From Betaproteobacteria bacterium (GTDB taxonomy: Bacteria; Pseudomonadota; Gammaproteobacteria; Burkholderiales; Rhodocyclaceae), in contig VEPL01000025.1 in the NCBI GenBank assembly GCA_012026885.1, positions 544,595-608,594 on the forward strand: a stretch of DNA of 64,000 nucleotides. Reading direction: 5' to 3'. Positions 1 to 9,120 of this stretch are shown here, in pieces; within the stretch, counting starts at the first letter, position 1; each line of letters opens with the position of its first letter. A program made the position numbers and the translations under genes. Under the pieces are notes generated by a model, which saw nothing but the letters and a program-made list of their open reading frames with translations, was not told the origin of the DNA and searched no databases.

Positions 1-126
1 CCGCGGTTTCGGGAACCGATCGCTGCCGCGAGGGTCGATGTAAAATAAGCATGCCAAATGAAAAATCACGCGGGGGCAAATTACCGGAGGGCAATCTTCC
101 TGCGGTCTACGCTTTCCGGGGGGCGC

Positions 127-1080
127 ATGAATCAGCCTGAAGCAACGCTTCGAGGAAACAAGCCAGCTGCGATACGGGTTCTCCGCGCGCTGGCCGTGTC
201 GAGTGCACTGCTCGCCAGTGTGGCGGCTGCGGCCTCGGCGCCGGTGGTCGAGGGCGAGGCGCCGCGCGTGCGAGCACTCCTCGAGCAGGGCTGGGCCGCC
301 GAGTCCGGCAAGGGCATGGGGCGCAGCCCCTGGCTGGCTGCCAGCCTCTATCGCCAGGCCGGCGAAATGGGCAGCGGCGAGGGGTATTTCCGGCTGGCGC
401 AGGTTCACCTCGCCGCGCGGCAATATGGCGGCGACGCGGCGACGGCTTCCTGCCTGTTCGCCCTGGCCAGCCAGCTCGGCCATGCCGGCGCCGCCGCGGC
501 ACTCGAACGCCAGGCGGCGGCCCGGGTCGCTCCGGCGGCCGGGTGCGATCGCGATCCGACGCAACTGCCCGGTTATGCCCCTTTCGACATCGATGCCTAC
601 ACGCGGGCGCTGCCGGCACCGCGGCATGAGGTCGTCGCCCTAATCCGCAAACTCGCCCCGCGCTATGGCGTCGATACGCGGCTGGCGCTGGCGGTGGCTT
701 CCGCCGAATCCAACTTCAATTCGCTGGCCCTGTCGCCCAAGAACGCGATGGGTGTCATGCAGTTGATCCCGGCCACGGCCGAGCGCTTCGGCGTCGCGCG
801 GCCCTTCGAGCCGGAGCAGAACATCCGTGGCGGCCTCGCCTATCTGCGCTGGCTGAACCAGTATTTCGCCGGCGATGTCGTGCGCGTGATCGCCGCCTAC
901 AATGCTGGCGAACGCGCTGTCGAAGCCCACGGCGGTGTGCCGCCTTATGCCGAAACGGTGGCGTATGTCGGCCGGGTGCTGTATTTTTCGGGACGTGCCT
1001 TCGGCGACCTGCCTCCTGCAGCGGCCGGAAGGATGCCGGGTGGCGGCCAGAATGCCCCACCGCGGCGGCCCGACATGTAA
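127..1080 (+). CDS. lytic transglycosylase domain-containing protein (N-terminal Sel1/TPR-like region)
   Basis: SLT signature ASAESNFNSLALSPKNAMGVMQLIPATAERFGV and AAYNAGERAV; start at 127 preferred over 58. Confidence 0.85.
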   Translation: MNQPEATLRGNKPAAIRVLRALAVSSALLASVAAAASAPVVEGEAPRVRALLEQGWAAESGKGMGRSPWLAASLYRQAGEMGSGEGYFRLAQVHLAARQYGGDAATASCLFALASQLGHAGAAAALERQAAARVAPAAGCDRDPTQLPGYAPFDIDAYTRALPAPRHEVVALIRKLAPRYGVDTRLALAVASAESNFNSLALSPKNAMGVMQLIPATAERFGVARPFEPEQNIRGGLAYLRWLNQYFAGDVVRVIAAYNAGERAVEAHGGVPPYAETVAYVGRVLYFSGRAFGDLPPAAAGRMPGGGQNAPPRRPDM

Positions 1081-1137
1081 TGAGAGGAGTTTCTCCTGAG
1101 CACCGCTACGACACCCGAATCCACGGACGGCTGGTCC

Positions 1138-3276
1138 TTGCCGCGTACGGCATACCAGCCGTCTGATGCGTTGACCGATTGCCTCGTCATCCTCACCCGC
1201 TATTTCCGCAAGCCTTTCTCGGCACATACACTGACTGCCGGGCTGCCGCTTGAGAACGGCCGTCTGACGCCCGAGCTCTTCATCCGCGCTGCCGAGCGTG
1301 CCGGCATCTCGGCGCGGGTCACCCGGCGCTCGGTCGAAGGCATCTCGGCGGCGACTTTGCCGGCCGTGCTACTGTTCAAGGGCGGCGAGGCAATGGTCGC
1401 CGTCGCGCGCGACGACGAGGCGGCCACCTGGCGCCTGATCGAACCCGCATCCGGCGGCGAGGTGACGCTTCCCGATGCCGAAGTCAAAGCCCGCCACGAT
1501 GGCGGCGTCATCTACGTCAAGCCGGGATTCCACTATGACGACCGCGTCGGTGAAGAGGACATCCCGCGCCCCGAAAACTGGTTCTGGGGCGTTGTCCAGC
1601 GCGCGTGGCCACTGTATTCGGAAGTCCTGATCGCATCGTTCCTGATCAGCGTCTTCGCCCTGCTTTCACCGCTGTTCGTCATGAACGTTTACGACCGCGT
1701 CGTCCCCAACGAGGCGCTCGAGACGCTCTGGGTGATGGCCATCGGCATCGGTCTTGCCTACTGCTTCGACCTGCTGATGCGCACCCTGCGCGGCTATTTC
1801 CTCGACGTCGCCGGCAAGCAGATCGACGTGATCCTGCTCGCCAACATCTTCGAGCAGATTCTCTCGCTGCGCTCGGAAGTGCGCCCGCGTTCGGTCGGCA
1901 GCCTGGTCAACAGCCTGCACGAGTTCGATGGTTTCCGCGACATGATCACCTCGGCGACCATTGTCACCCTGATCGACCTGCCGTTCGCTTTCCTCTTCCT
2001 GTTCGTGATCTGGTGGATCGGTGGCTGGGTCGTCGTCGTGCCGCTGATCGCCATCCCGCTGGCGATCGTGCTCGGGTTTGCCCTGCAGGGACCGCTTTCG
2101 GTTCACGTCAGCCGCGTGATGCGGGCGACCACCCAGAAGCAGGCCATGCTGATCGAGACCCTGAGCGGCATCGAGACGGTCAAGACGATGCGCGCGGAGA
2201 GCGGTGCCCAGCGCAAGTGGGAACAGGTGCTGGGCGAAATCGAAAGCCAGGGCCTGCGCGCCAAGCTCCTCTCGGCGATGATCACCAACATGTCGGTGTT
2301 CCTGCAGAACATCGCTGTCGTTTTCGTTGTCGTCGTCGGTGTTTACCAGATCGGTGCCCAGCACATCTCGGTCGGCGCCCTGATCGCCTGCAGCCTCCTG
2401 GTCACGCGGGCGATGATGCCGTTCTCGCAGATCGCCGCCCTGATGACGCGCTACTACCAGGTCACCTCGGCCCTGCGCGGCATCGACAACATCATGAAGC
2501 TGCCGGTCGAGCGTCCCAAGGGCAAGAACTTCGTCCATCGCCAGAACATCGAAGGCAGCATCGAGTTCCGCGGTGTCTCGTTTTCCTATCCCGAGCAGGA
2601 AATCGGTGCCCTGCGCGACGTTTCCTTCTCGATCAAGCCGGGCGAGCGGGTCGGCATCATCGGCCGCGTCGGTTCCGGCAAGACGACCCTGCACAAGCTC
2701 GTGCTCGGCCTCTACCAGCCAACGGCAGGCTCGGTATGGCTCGACGGTCTCGACCTCAACCAGATGGATCCAGCCGACATCCGCCACAGCATCGGCTACG
2801 TGCCGCAGGACGTCTATCTCTTCCACGGCAGCGTGCGCGACAACATCATGATGACTGCCGCCTACCACGACGATGAGGCGATGCTGCGCGCGGCGCGCAT
2901 CTCGGGGGTCATGGATTTCGTCCAGAACCACCCCAAGGGCTTCGACATGCAGATCGGCGAGCGCGGCGAGCGGCTATCCGGTGGCCAGCGCCAGACCATC
3001 GCCGTGGCCCGGGCGCTGCTCACCGATCCGCCTATCCTGTTGCTGGATGAACCGACCAATTCGCTCGACAACCGCTCGGAGGAAAACTTCAAGGCCCGCC
3101 TGTCCGAGTTCGTGACGCCGCGCCATACCCTGCTGCTGATCACGCACCGCGCCTCGCTGCTGTCACTGGTCAACCGGCTCATCGTCCTCGAGGGCGGGCG
3201 CATTATCGCCGACGGTCCCAAGGAACAGGTCCTCGACGCACTTTCGGGAGGGAAGATCCGTGTCAGCCCGAATTGA
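1138..3276 (+). CDS. lapB: type I secretion system permease/ATPase, LapB-like
   Basis: C39-like N-terminus, TM region, Walker A GRVGSGKTT, signature LSGGQRQ, Walker B ILLLDEP; start uncertain (in-frame sequence extends to about 1096). Confidence 0.88.
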   Translation: MPRTAYQPSDALTDCLVILTRYFRKPFSAHTLTAGLPLENGRLTPELFIRAAERAGISARVTRRSVEGISAATLPAVLLFKGGEAMVAVARDDEAATWRLIEPASGGEVTLPDAEVKARHDGGVIYVKPGFHYDDRVGEEDIPRPENWFWGVVQRAWPLYSEVLIASFLISVFALLSPLFVMNVYDRVVPNEALETLWVMAIGIGLAYCFDLLMRTLRGYFLDVAGKQIDVILLANIFEQILSLRSEVRPRSVGSLVNSLHEFDGFRDMITSATIVTLIDLPFAFLFLFVIWWIGGWVVVVPLIAIPLAIVLGFALQGPLSVHVSRVMRATTQKQAMLIETLSGIETVKTMRAESGAQRKWEQVLGEIESQGLRAKLLSAMITNMSVFLQNIAVVFVVVVGVYQIGAQHISVGALIACSLLVTRAMMPFSQIAALMTRYYQVTSALRGIDNIMKLPVERPKGKNFVHRQNIEGSIEFRGVSFSYPEQEIGALRDVSFSIKPGERVGIIGRVGSGKTTLHKLVLGLYQPTAGSVWLDGLDLNQMDPADIRHSIGYVPQDVYLFHGSVRDNIMMTAAYHDDEAMLRAARISGVMDFVQNHPKGFDMQIGERGERLSGGQRQTIAVARALLTDPPILLLDEPTNSLDNRSEENFKARLSEFVTPRHTLLLITHRASLLSLVNRLIVLEGGRIIADGPKEQVLDALSGGKIRVSPN

Positions 3277-4663
3277 TATGGCCGAACTGCGCGCGCGCGC
3301 CAAGGCGCTCCTGGATCGCATCCTCTTTCCGCCGGCAGCAGCGGATCCCGAGCAGCGTGCCGAGGCGGAATTCATGCCCGGCCGCATCGCGGTCCTGCTG
3401 CAGAACCCGCCGCGGCCGGCCTTCCTCATCATCCGCGGGACGGTGGCCTTGCTGGTGGTCGGCTTTCTCTGGGCCGCTTTTTCCACCCTCGAGGAAATCA
3501 CCATCGGCGAAGGCAAGGTCATTCCGTCCAACCAGGTCCAGGTCATCCAGAACCTCGAGGGCGGCATCGTCGCACGCATCCCGGTGCGGGTCGGCGATAT
3601 CGTCCAGAAGGACCAGATTGTTCTCAACATCGACCAGACACGTTTTTCGTCGTCGCTCGGCGAGACGCGTGCCAAGTATCTCGCCTTGAGTGCCAAGACG
3701 GCCCGCCTCGCTGCCGAAGTCGAAGGCAAGCCGTTCGCGCCGCCCCCGGAACTGCAGAAGGAAGATCCGCGCCTGCTGCGCGAGGAGCAGGCCCTTTACG
3801 CGGCCCGCCAGGCCGAACAGGATGCGACGATGTCTGTCCTGCGCCGCCAGGTCGACCAGCGGGCACAGGAGCTTTCGGAAAAGCGGGCCAAGGCCGCGCA
3901 ACTTGCCGAGAGCTACAAGTTCGTCCAGAAGGAGGTCGAGTTGACCCGGCCGATGGCGGCCCAGAAGGTGTTGTCGGACGTTGAGTTGCTCCGTCTCGAA
4001 CGTCAGGCCAGCGACATCAAGGGCGAGTTGGATGCCACACGCCTCGCTATCCCGCGGCTGGAGTCAGCCCTGCAGGAGGCGCGCAACAAGGTCGAAGGTG
4101 CCCAGGCCAAGTTCCGCTCGGATGCCGCGCTCGAGCTGTCGCAGGCGCGGGCGGAACTGGAAGGCACGTCGGCTTCCAACGTCGCCATGATCGACCGTCT
4201 CGAGCGGACGACGGTGCGCTCACCGGTGAATGGCATCGTCAAGCAGATCAAGGTCACCACCGTCGGCGGCGTCATCCAGCCCGGCAGCGAGGTGATGGAA
4301 ATCGTCCCGATCGAGGACAACCTGCTCGTCGAGGCCAAGGTGCGCCCGGCCGACGTCGCCTTCCTGCGTCCCGGCCAGAAGGCGATGGTCAAGGTCACCG
4401 CCTACGACTACTCGATCTATGGCGGCCTCGATGCCACGCTCGAGACCATCACCGCCGACTCGATCACCAACGACAAGGGCGAGAGCTTCTACCTCGTGCG
4501 TGTGCGCACCGCGACCAACCGCTTCGGGTCGTCGAACAAGCCGCTGCCGATCATTCCCGGCATGCTGACGACCGTCCATATCCAGACCGGCGAGAAGTCG
4601 GTGCTCAGCTATTTCATGAAGCCGATCATGAAGGCACGCAGCGAAGCGTTGCGCGAGCGCTGA
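3260..4663 (+). CDS. lapC: HlyD-family type I secretion periplasmic adaptor, LapC-like
   Basis: overlaps the ATPase gene; GEGKVIPSNQVQVIQNLEGGIVARI and C-terminal VRSPVNGIVKQIKVTTVGGVIQPG. Confidence 0.9.
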   Translation: MSARIDMAELRARAKALLDRILFPPAAADPEQRAEAEFMPGRIAVLLQNPPRPAFLIIRGTVALLVVGFLWAAFSTLEEITIGEGKVIPSNQVQVIQNLEGGIVARIPVRVGDIVQKDQIVLNIDQTRFSSSLGETRAKYLALSAKTARLAAEVEGKPFAPPPELQKEDPRLLREEQALYAARQAEQDATMSVLRRQVDQRAQELSEKRAKAAQLAESYKFVQKEVELTRPMAAQKVLSDVELLRLERQASDIKGELDATRLAIPRLESALQEARNKVEGAQAKFRSDAALELSQARAELEGTSASNVAMIDRLERTTVRSPVNGIVKQIKVTTVGGVIQPGSEVMEIVPIEDNLLVEAKVRPADVAFLRPGQKAMVKVTAYDYSIYGGLDATLETITADSITNDKGESFYLVRVRTATNRFGSSNKPLPIIPGMLTTVHIQTGEKSVLSYFMKPIMKARSEALRER

Positions 4664-4721
4664 AGCCCGGACGGCGGCGGGTTGCGGTCGACCGTCAGGA
4701 AACGGTCAAAAACGAAATGGA

Positions 4722-4747
4722 AGAGGGCGCCCCGGGCGCCCTCTTTG
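4722..4747 (+). terminator. intrinsic terminator after lapBC
   Basis: GAGGGCGC-CCCGG-GCGCCCTC stem-loop followed by TTT. Confidence 0.65.
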
Positions 4748-4771
4748 CATCGGGTCAGGCCGGTGCAGCGT

Positions 4772-6736
4772 TCAGGTACTTTCCCACTTGGCCGGTGGCT
4801 TGATGCCGTAGCCCATCATGGCATCGATGCCCAGTTTGGCGAGGGCTTCGATTTCCTGGTCGTTCTCGACTGTTTCGGCAGCGACGCGGATATCGAGGCT
4901 GTGGGCGATCTTGATCACCGACTCGACGAAGAAGCGGTGGTCGCGATTTTCCTGGATGCCGGAAATGAAGCTGCCGTCGATCTTCAGGAAGTCGATGCGC
5001 GTGTCGCACAGGTAGCCGAAGGACGAGAAGCCCTTGCCGAAGTGGTCGATGCTGGTCTTGGCGCCGGTGGTGCGGATGCGGTCGACCCAGCTCTTGAGGC
5101 GGTCTACGTCCTCGACAGCGCCGTATTCCGAGACTTCGAGGATGATTTGCTTCGCTACTGCGGGCTGGCTTTCCAGTTCGGCGACCAGCCAGTCGTTGAA
5201 AGCGGGGTCGAGAATCGAGTTCGGGAACAGGTTGACCGCGACGGGGACGCCGTCGCCGCCCCGTGACAGGCGTGCCATCACCTCGCTGACGACCAGCTTG
5301 TCGAGCGCCTGGATGAGACCGAGGCGCTTGGCCATAGGGATGAAGATGCCGGCCGGGATGACGCTGTTGTCCTCGTCGAGCACGCGCAGCAGCGTCTCGT
5401 AGTGCTCGACCGCGCGTTCCGCATTGGCGCTGACGATGGGCTGACGGAAGAGGAGAATCTTGCGCTCTTCGATGATCTTGTTGAGGATCACGCCCCACTG
5501 CGTCGCCGAGTAGCTGTAGCGGCCCGCATCGGGCGCGGCGCGATTGAGCACCCAGGCATTGACGCCCTTGCCTTGCGCGGCACGCAGCGCGGTATCGGCC
5601 TCCGACATCAGTTCGCCGAAGTTCTGCTTGTGATAGTGCGCGATGCCTGCGTGGGCGATGTCCACGGTGTCGATCACGCCTTTGTCGTGCAGGCGCGGGA
5701 GGGCCTGCATCAAGGCGTCGGTGAACTGTTCGGCTTCGCTTTCCGAGACGTCGCTCAGCACGACGGCGAAGTCGGCACCGGCGATGTGTGCGGCAAAGGA
5801 CTCGACCCCTTCGAGCCGGTCGCAGTGCTCCGAGATCAGCTTGCCGACCTCGGCGATGAAGGCGTCGGTCTTCACGTAACCGAGTTCGTCGTTGATGCGC
5901 TTCAAGTCCTTGATCTCCAGGATGACCAGCGCGCCCGTCTCGAACTTTTCGGTGTCGGCCATCAGATGGCGCAGCTGCATGTCGAAGTACTTGCGGTTGC
6001 CCAGACCGGTCACCGGGTCGCGGAAATTCTCGGCGCGGATGCGTTCCATCGCGTCTGCCTGCTCCTGGAACATGTCCTTGACCTTGACCGTCATGCGGTT
6101 CATTGCCGCGACCACGCTGCGCAGTTCCAGCGTCCATGGCACCTTCTTCTGCACCGGGTATTCGCGGTCGCAGATCGCCTTGGCCTGGTCCTCGACGGCG
6201 CGCAAGGGCTGCAGCACGATGCGCAGGGCGACGACGCCCAGGCCGAAGACGAGAAGGGAGGATCCGAGGAACCACCAGAACGAATGCACGCTGTTGGTCC
6301 ACAAGGTGATGTAGGCCTGGCCGGGGTTGGCCGCGACGGTGATGACGCCGGCCTGCTGCCAGCCGGCCATGATCAGCGATTCGCCCGCCGGCGTCTTCAG
6401 CGGCACGAGACGGATGAACCAGTCCGGAATGCCTTCGATCGCTACCGGCGCCACGCGCTCGACGATCGGCTTGCCTTCCATGTCGCGGATGATCACCTCG
6501 CGGTAATAGCCGCTGTCGAAAACCGCACTGACCATGCTCTCGACGATGATCAGGTCATTGTTGACGAAGTGAGGCGACAGGGTCAGGCCGAGTGACGTGG
6601 CCGTATCCTGGGCAATAGTCTGCAACTGCGAGGAGAGATATTGCTGCGTGTTGTTGACCGTGATCGTGAAGGTTCCTGCGAAGAGCAGAATGAAGAGCGT
6701 CACGATGACGAGGATCAGTTGGCGGAGCAGGGTCAT
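4772..6736 (-). CDS. lapD: LapD-like c-di-GMP receptor (periplasmic sensor, HAMP, degenerate GGDEF, degenerate EAL)
   Basis: N-terminal TM plus periplasmic domain, GGDEF replaced by AGADF, EAL replaced by ETL, DDFG replaced by DHFG; adjacent to lapG. Confidence 0.88.
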   Translation of the reverse strand: MTLLRQLILVIVTLFILLFAGTFTITVNNTQQYLSSQLQTIAQDTATSLGLTLSPHFVNNDLIIVESMVSAVFDSGYYREVIIRDMEGKPIVERVAPVAIEGIPDWFIRLVPLKTPAGESLIMAGWQQAGVITVAANPGQAYITLWTNSVHSFWWFLGSSLLVFGLGVVALRIVLQPLRAVEDQAKAICDREYPVQKKVPWTLELRSVVAAMNRMTVKVKDMFQEQADAMERIRAENFRDPVTGLGNRKYFDMQLRHLMADTEKFETGALVILEIKDLKRINDELGYVKTDAFIAEVGKLISEHCDRLEGVESFAAHIAGADFAVVLSDVSESEAEQFTDALMQALPRLHDKGVIDTVDIAHAGIAHYHKQNFGELMSEADTALRAAQGKGVNAWVLNRAAPDAGRYSYSATQWGVILNKIIEERKILLFRQPIVSANAERAVEHYETLLRVLDEDNSVIPAGIFIPMAKRLGLIQALDKLVVSEVMARLSRGGDGVPVAVNLFPNSILDPAFNDWLVAELESQPAVAKQIILEVSEYGAVEDVDRLKSWVDRIRTTGAKTSIDHFGKGFSSFGYLCDTRIDFLKIDGSFISGIQENRDHRFFVESVIKIAHSLDIRVAAETVENDQEIEALAKLGIDAMMGYGIKPPAKWEST

Positions 6737-6761
6737 CTCGACTTCCTCTTGCGCGGTAACA

Positions 6762-7529
6762 TCAGTTGAATTCCTTGCCCATGCGCGACGTCAGGTCGCG
6801 CCAGAAGGCGATATTGGACGAGCCGCCCTCGACCTGCTTGCCGGCGCCCTTTTCCTTGGCCAGCCAGAGGCCCGAGCCGTTGAAGGAGTAGACCGGCGTC
6901 AGGTCGGCGCGTTGTGTGCCGGGCTTGATCTGCGGCACGAGGTTGTCGAGGATCAGCGGTACGCCGGTCGGGCTAGGGTAGTAGGCGAGCACCATGTGCG
7001 ACTGGTTGATCGGGTTCGGATCGCGGGTCTTGACATAGGTAATCTTCAGCTTGTCGTCGGCGACGCCGAGGGCGACCAGCGTGAAGTACTTGGCGATGGC
7101 GAAATCCTCGCAGTCGCCGCCGTTGGAGGCCAGCATCTCGATCGGCGTCGCCCAGTAGTCGGCTTTTTTCCAGTGCTCGGGGTCGGAAACCCAAGGCACC
7201 TGGTTGAAGAAATCATTCACCGCGGCGAGCTTCTGCGACTCGGACTTGGCGCCGCCGGTGTCGAGGAGTTGCTGCCAATCCTCCAGGCGCTTGCGGGCGA
7301 TCGGCCCGTACTTCTTCTCGGCGCTGGCGACGACCCGCTCTTCGATCTGGATCCGCGTCGCCTGCGAGTGGACGACGAGGCTCGCCGCCGCTGAGAGGCC
7401 TAGCAGCCCGGCAAACGCCAGGGCGACGGCAAGACGTCTACGGCCGCGCTGCGGCAAGGAAGACGCCCCGTGAAGGGGCGTCGGGGACAGTGCGAGGATT
7501 GCCGGCATGGCAAGGCGACCCGCGGGCAC
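6762..7529 (-). CDS. lapG: LapG-like transglutaminase-like cysteine protease
   Basis: NGGDCEDFAIAKY, QSHMVLAYY and LDNL consistent with a Cys-His-Asp triad; next to lapD. N-terminus uncertain. Confidence 0.88.
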   Translation of the reverse strand: MPAGRLAMPAILALSPTPLHGASSLPQRGRRRLAVALAFAGLLGLSAAASLVVHSQATRIQIEERVVASAEKKYGPIARKRLEDWQQLLDTGGAKSESQKLAAVNDFFNQVPWVSDPEHWKKADYWATPIEMLASNGGDCEDFAIAKYFTLVALGVADDKLKITYVKTRDPNPINQSHMVLAYYPSPTGVPLILDNLVPQIKPGTQRADLTPVYSFNGSGLWLAKEKGAGKQVEGGSSNIAFWRDLTSRMGKEFN

Positions 7530-7568
7530 CGCCGGAATACCGGCTGCGCCGCAGGTCGTCGCGAGCGA

Positions 7569-8930
7569 TCAGTCGGCCGTCAGCACGGACTCCTCGGGCG
7601 GGGTAACGCCGAGGTTGGTGAGCAACAGGTTGGTATCTGCCAGCAGGCGATAGCGGGCGAACGCCTCGAGATACTCGCCGGTCAGGTAGTCGGTCCGCGC
7701 CGTGTAAACCTCGTTTTCCGAGTCGAGCAGGTCGAGCAGGGTACGCTGGCCGAGGTTGAACTGCTGGGCGTAGCTGTCACGCGTCTCCTGGCTCTTGACC
7801 GCGTGATCGCGCAGCGACGGCAGGCGCTCCCGCACCGAAACCAAAGCATTCCACGACAGGCGCGCGGCCTCGTCCACCTGACGCTGGGTGCGATTGCGCA
7901 CTTCCATTGCCTGCACCTTGAAGTAGCCGGTTTCCTTGACGCGCGAAACGTCGCTGAGTCCCTTGAAGATGTTCCAGCGCATGCGCACCATGGCATAGCG
8001 CTCGTCATTGGGGCCCGGCTGGCCGTCGAGGTTGTCGTTCTTGCCGTAGCCGAATTCCGCGTCGAAGCGCGGGAACATGAAGGATTCAGCTGCCTTTTGC
8101 TGGTATTCGGTAGCCTTTACGTCGGCCTGTGCGGACTTGAGGATCGGGTGGTTTTCGATGGCAACCTTGACGGCCTCTTCCTCATTCTTGGGCAGGGCTG
8201 AAGGTTCCGGAAGCACGGGCTTGACGAGCGAGGTAGGACGGCCGCCGACGATGCGCTGGAACTGGATCTCTGCATCGCGGAGGTTGGCCTCGGCAGCGCC
8301 CAAGTTGGCTTTCGCCAAGGCAACCCGCGCATCGATCTGTTCCTGGTCGGACTTGCGACCGACACCGCCGCCAGATCGGACCTTGATCTGGTCCTGCGTT
8401 TTCAGGTGGAAATCGAGGTTCTGCTTGGTCAGTTCAACAATTTCGCGCGTGCGAAGCACGTTGAGATAGACCTCGATCGCGCGCAGGCCGAAGATTTCCG
8501 AAGTGCCCAAGGTCTTGTACGCGGCCGATTCGACGCGGGCCTTGTTGCGGTTGACCTCGCTGTAAACGCCCATGCCGTCGAACAGCATCTGGCTCAGCGT
8601 CGCCTGGGCTTCGCGACGGGTCAAAGTGCGGTACTGGTTGGTCTGTTGCGGCGGTGTCTGGTTGGCGAAATAGGTACGCGTTACCAGGTTGTCACTACCT
8701 TCGCGGCCATAGCCGGCGAACAGGTCAACCTTCGGCAGGTAGCCGCCACGGGCGACGTTGACCGCCTGGTCGTTGGCGAGACGCTGCGTGGCATCATAAC
8801 GGACATCGGGGTTGCTGCTGACCGTCTGTTGTACTGCGTCCTTGAGGGACTGTGCGTGCGCGAGCCCGGCAAAACCGAGGGCGAGCGCGACTGCCAAGGC
8901 GCTGTTGGAGAGCCTGAATGTTGATTTCAT
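7569..8930 (-). CDS. lapE: TolC-family outer membrane protein of the adhesin T1SS, LapE-like
   Basis: TolC-type repeats, signal peptide, FNLGQRTLLDLLDSENEVYTARTDYLTGEYLEAFARYRLLA. Confidence 0.88.
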   Translation of the reverse strand: MKSTFRLSNSALAVALALGFAGLAHAQSLKDAVQQTVSSNPDVRYDATQRLANDQAVNVARGGYLPKVDLFAGYGREGSDNLVTRTYFANQTPPQQTNQYRTLTRREAQATLSQMLFDGMGVYSEVNRNKARVESAAYKTLGTSEIFGLRAIEVYLNVLRTREIVELTKQNLDFHLKTQDQIKVRSGGGVGRKSDQEQIDARVALAKANLGAAEANLRDAEIQFQRIVGGRPTSLVKPVLPEPSALPKNEEEAVKVAIENHPILKSAQADVKATEYQQKAAESFMFPRFDAEFGYGKNDNLDGQPGPNDERYAMVRMRWNIFKGLSDVSRVKETGYFKVQAMEVRNRTQRQVDEAARLSWNALVSVRERLPSLRDHAVKSQETRDSYAQQFNLGQRTLLDLLDSENEVYTARTDYLTGEYLEAFARYRLLADTNLLLTNLGVTPPEESVLTAD

Positions 8931-9069
8931 GGTTTTTCTACCCTTCCGAAGAAATGTCCAGTTCTTGTTTTGAACGCTACAGGTGACTTTCTACACCTAT
9001 TTGCGGGGGGCTGTCTATGTATGACCAAAGTATGAGGGACCGAATGAAATGGTGAAAGCGGGCGCACAA

Positions 9070-9096
9070 AGAAAAACAGGCGCCCGAAGGCGCCTG
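9070..9096 (-). terminator. intrinsic terminator downstream of the adhesin gene
   Basis: minus strand AGGCGCC-TTCG-GGCGCCT followed by GTTTTTC. Confidence 0.75.
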
Positions 9097-9120
9097 CTGG
9101 CTTTGGCTACTGCAGACCGA

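Noticed and set aside
4684-4696. GCGGTCGACCG-type palindrome seen between genes here and near 55106 and 29445
   Set aside because: The same string is frequent inside coding regions as Ala-Val-Asp-Arg codons, so no evidence for a special repeat without genome-wide counts.
4755-6595. Long alternative-frame ORFs over lapD (4755-6302 minus, 5402-6595 plus)
   Set aside because: Codon-bias shadows; the lapD frame carries all the domain motifs.
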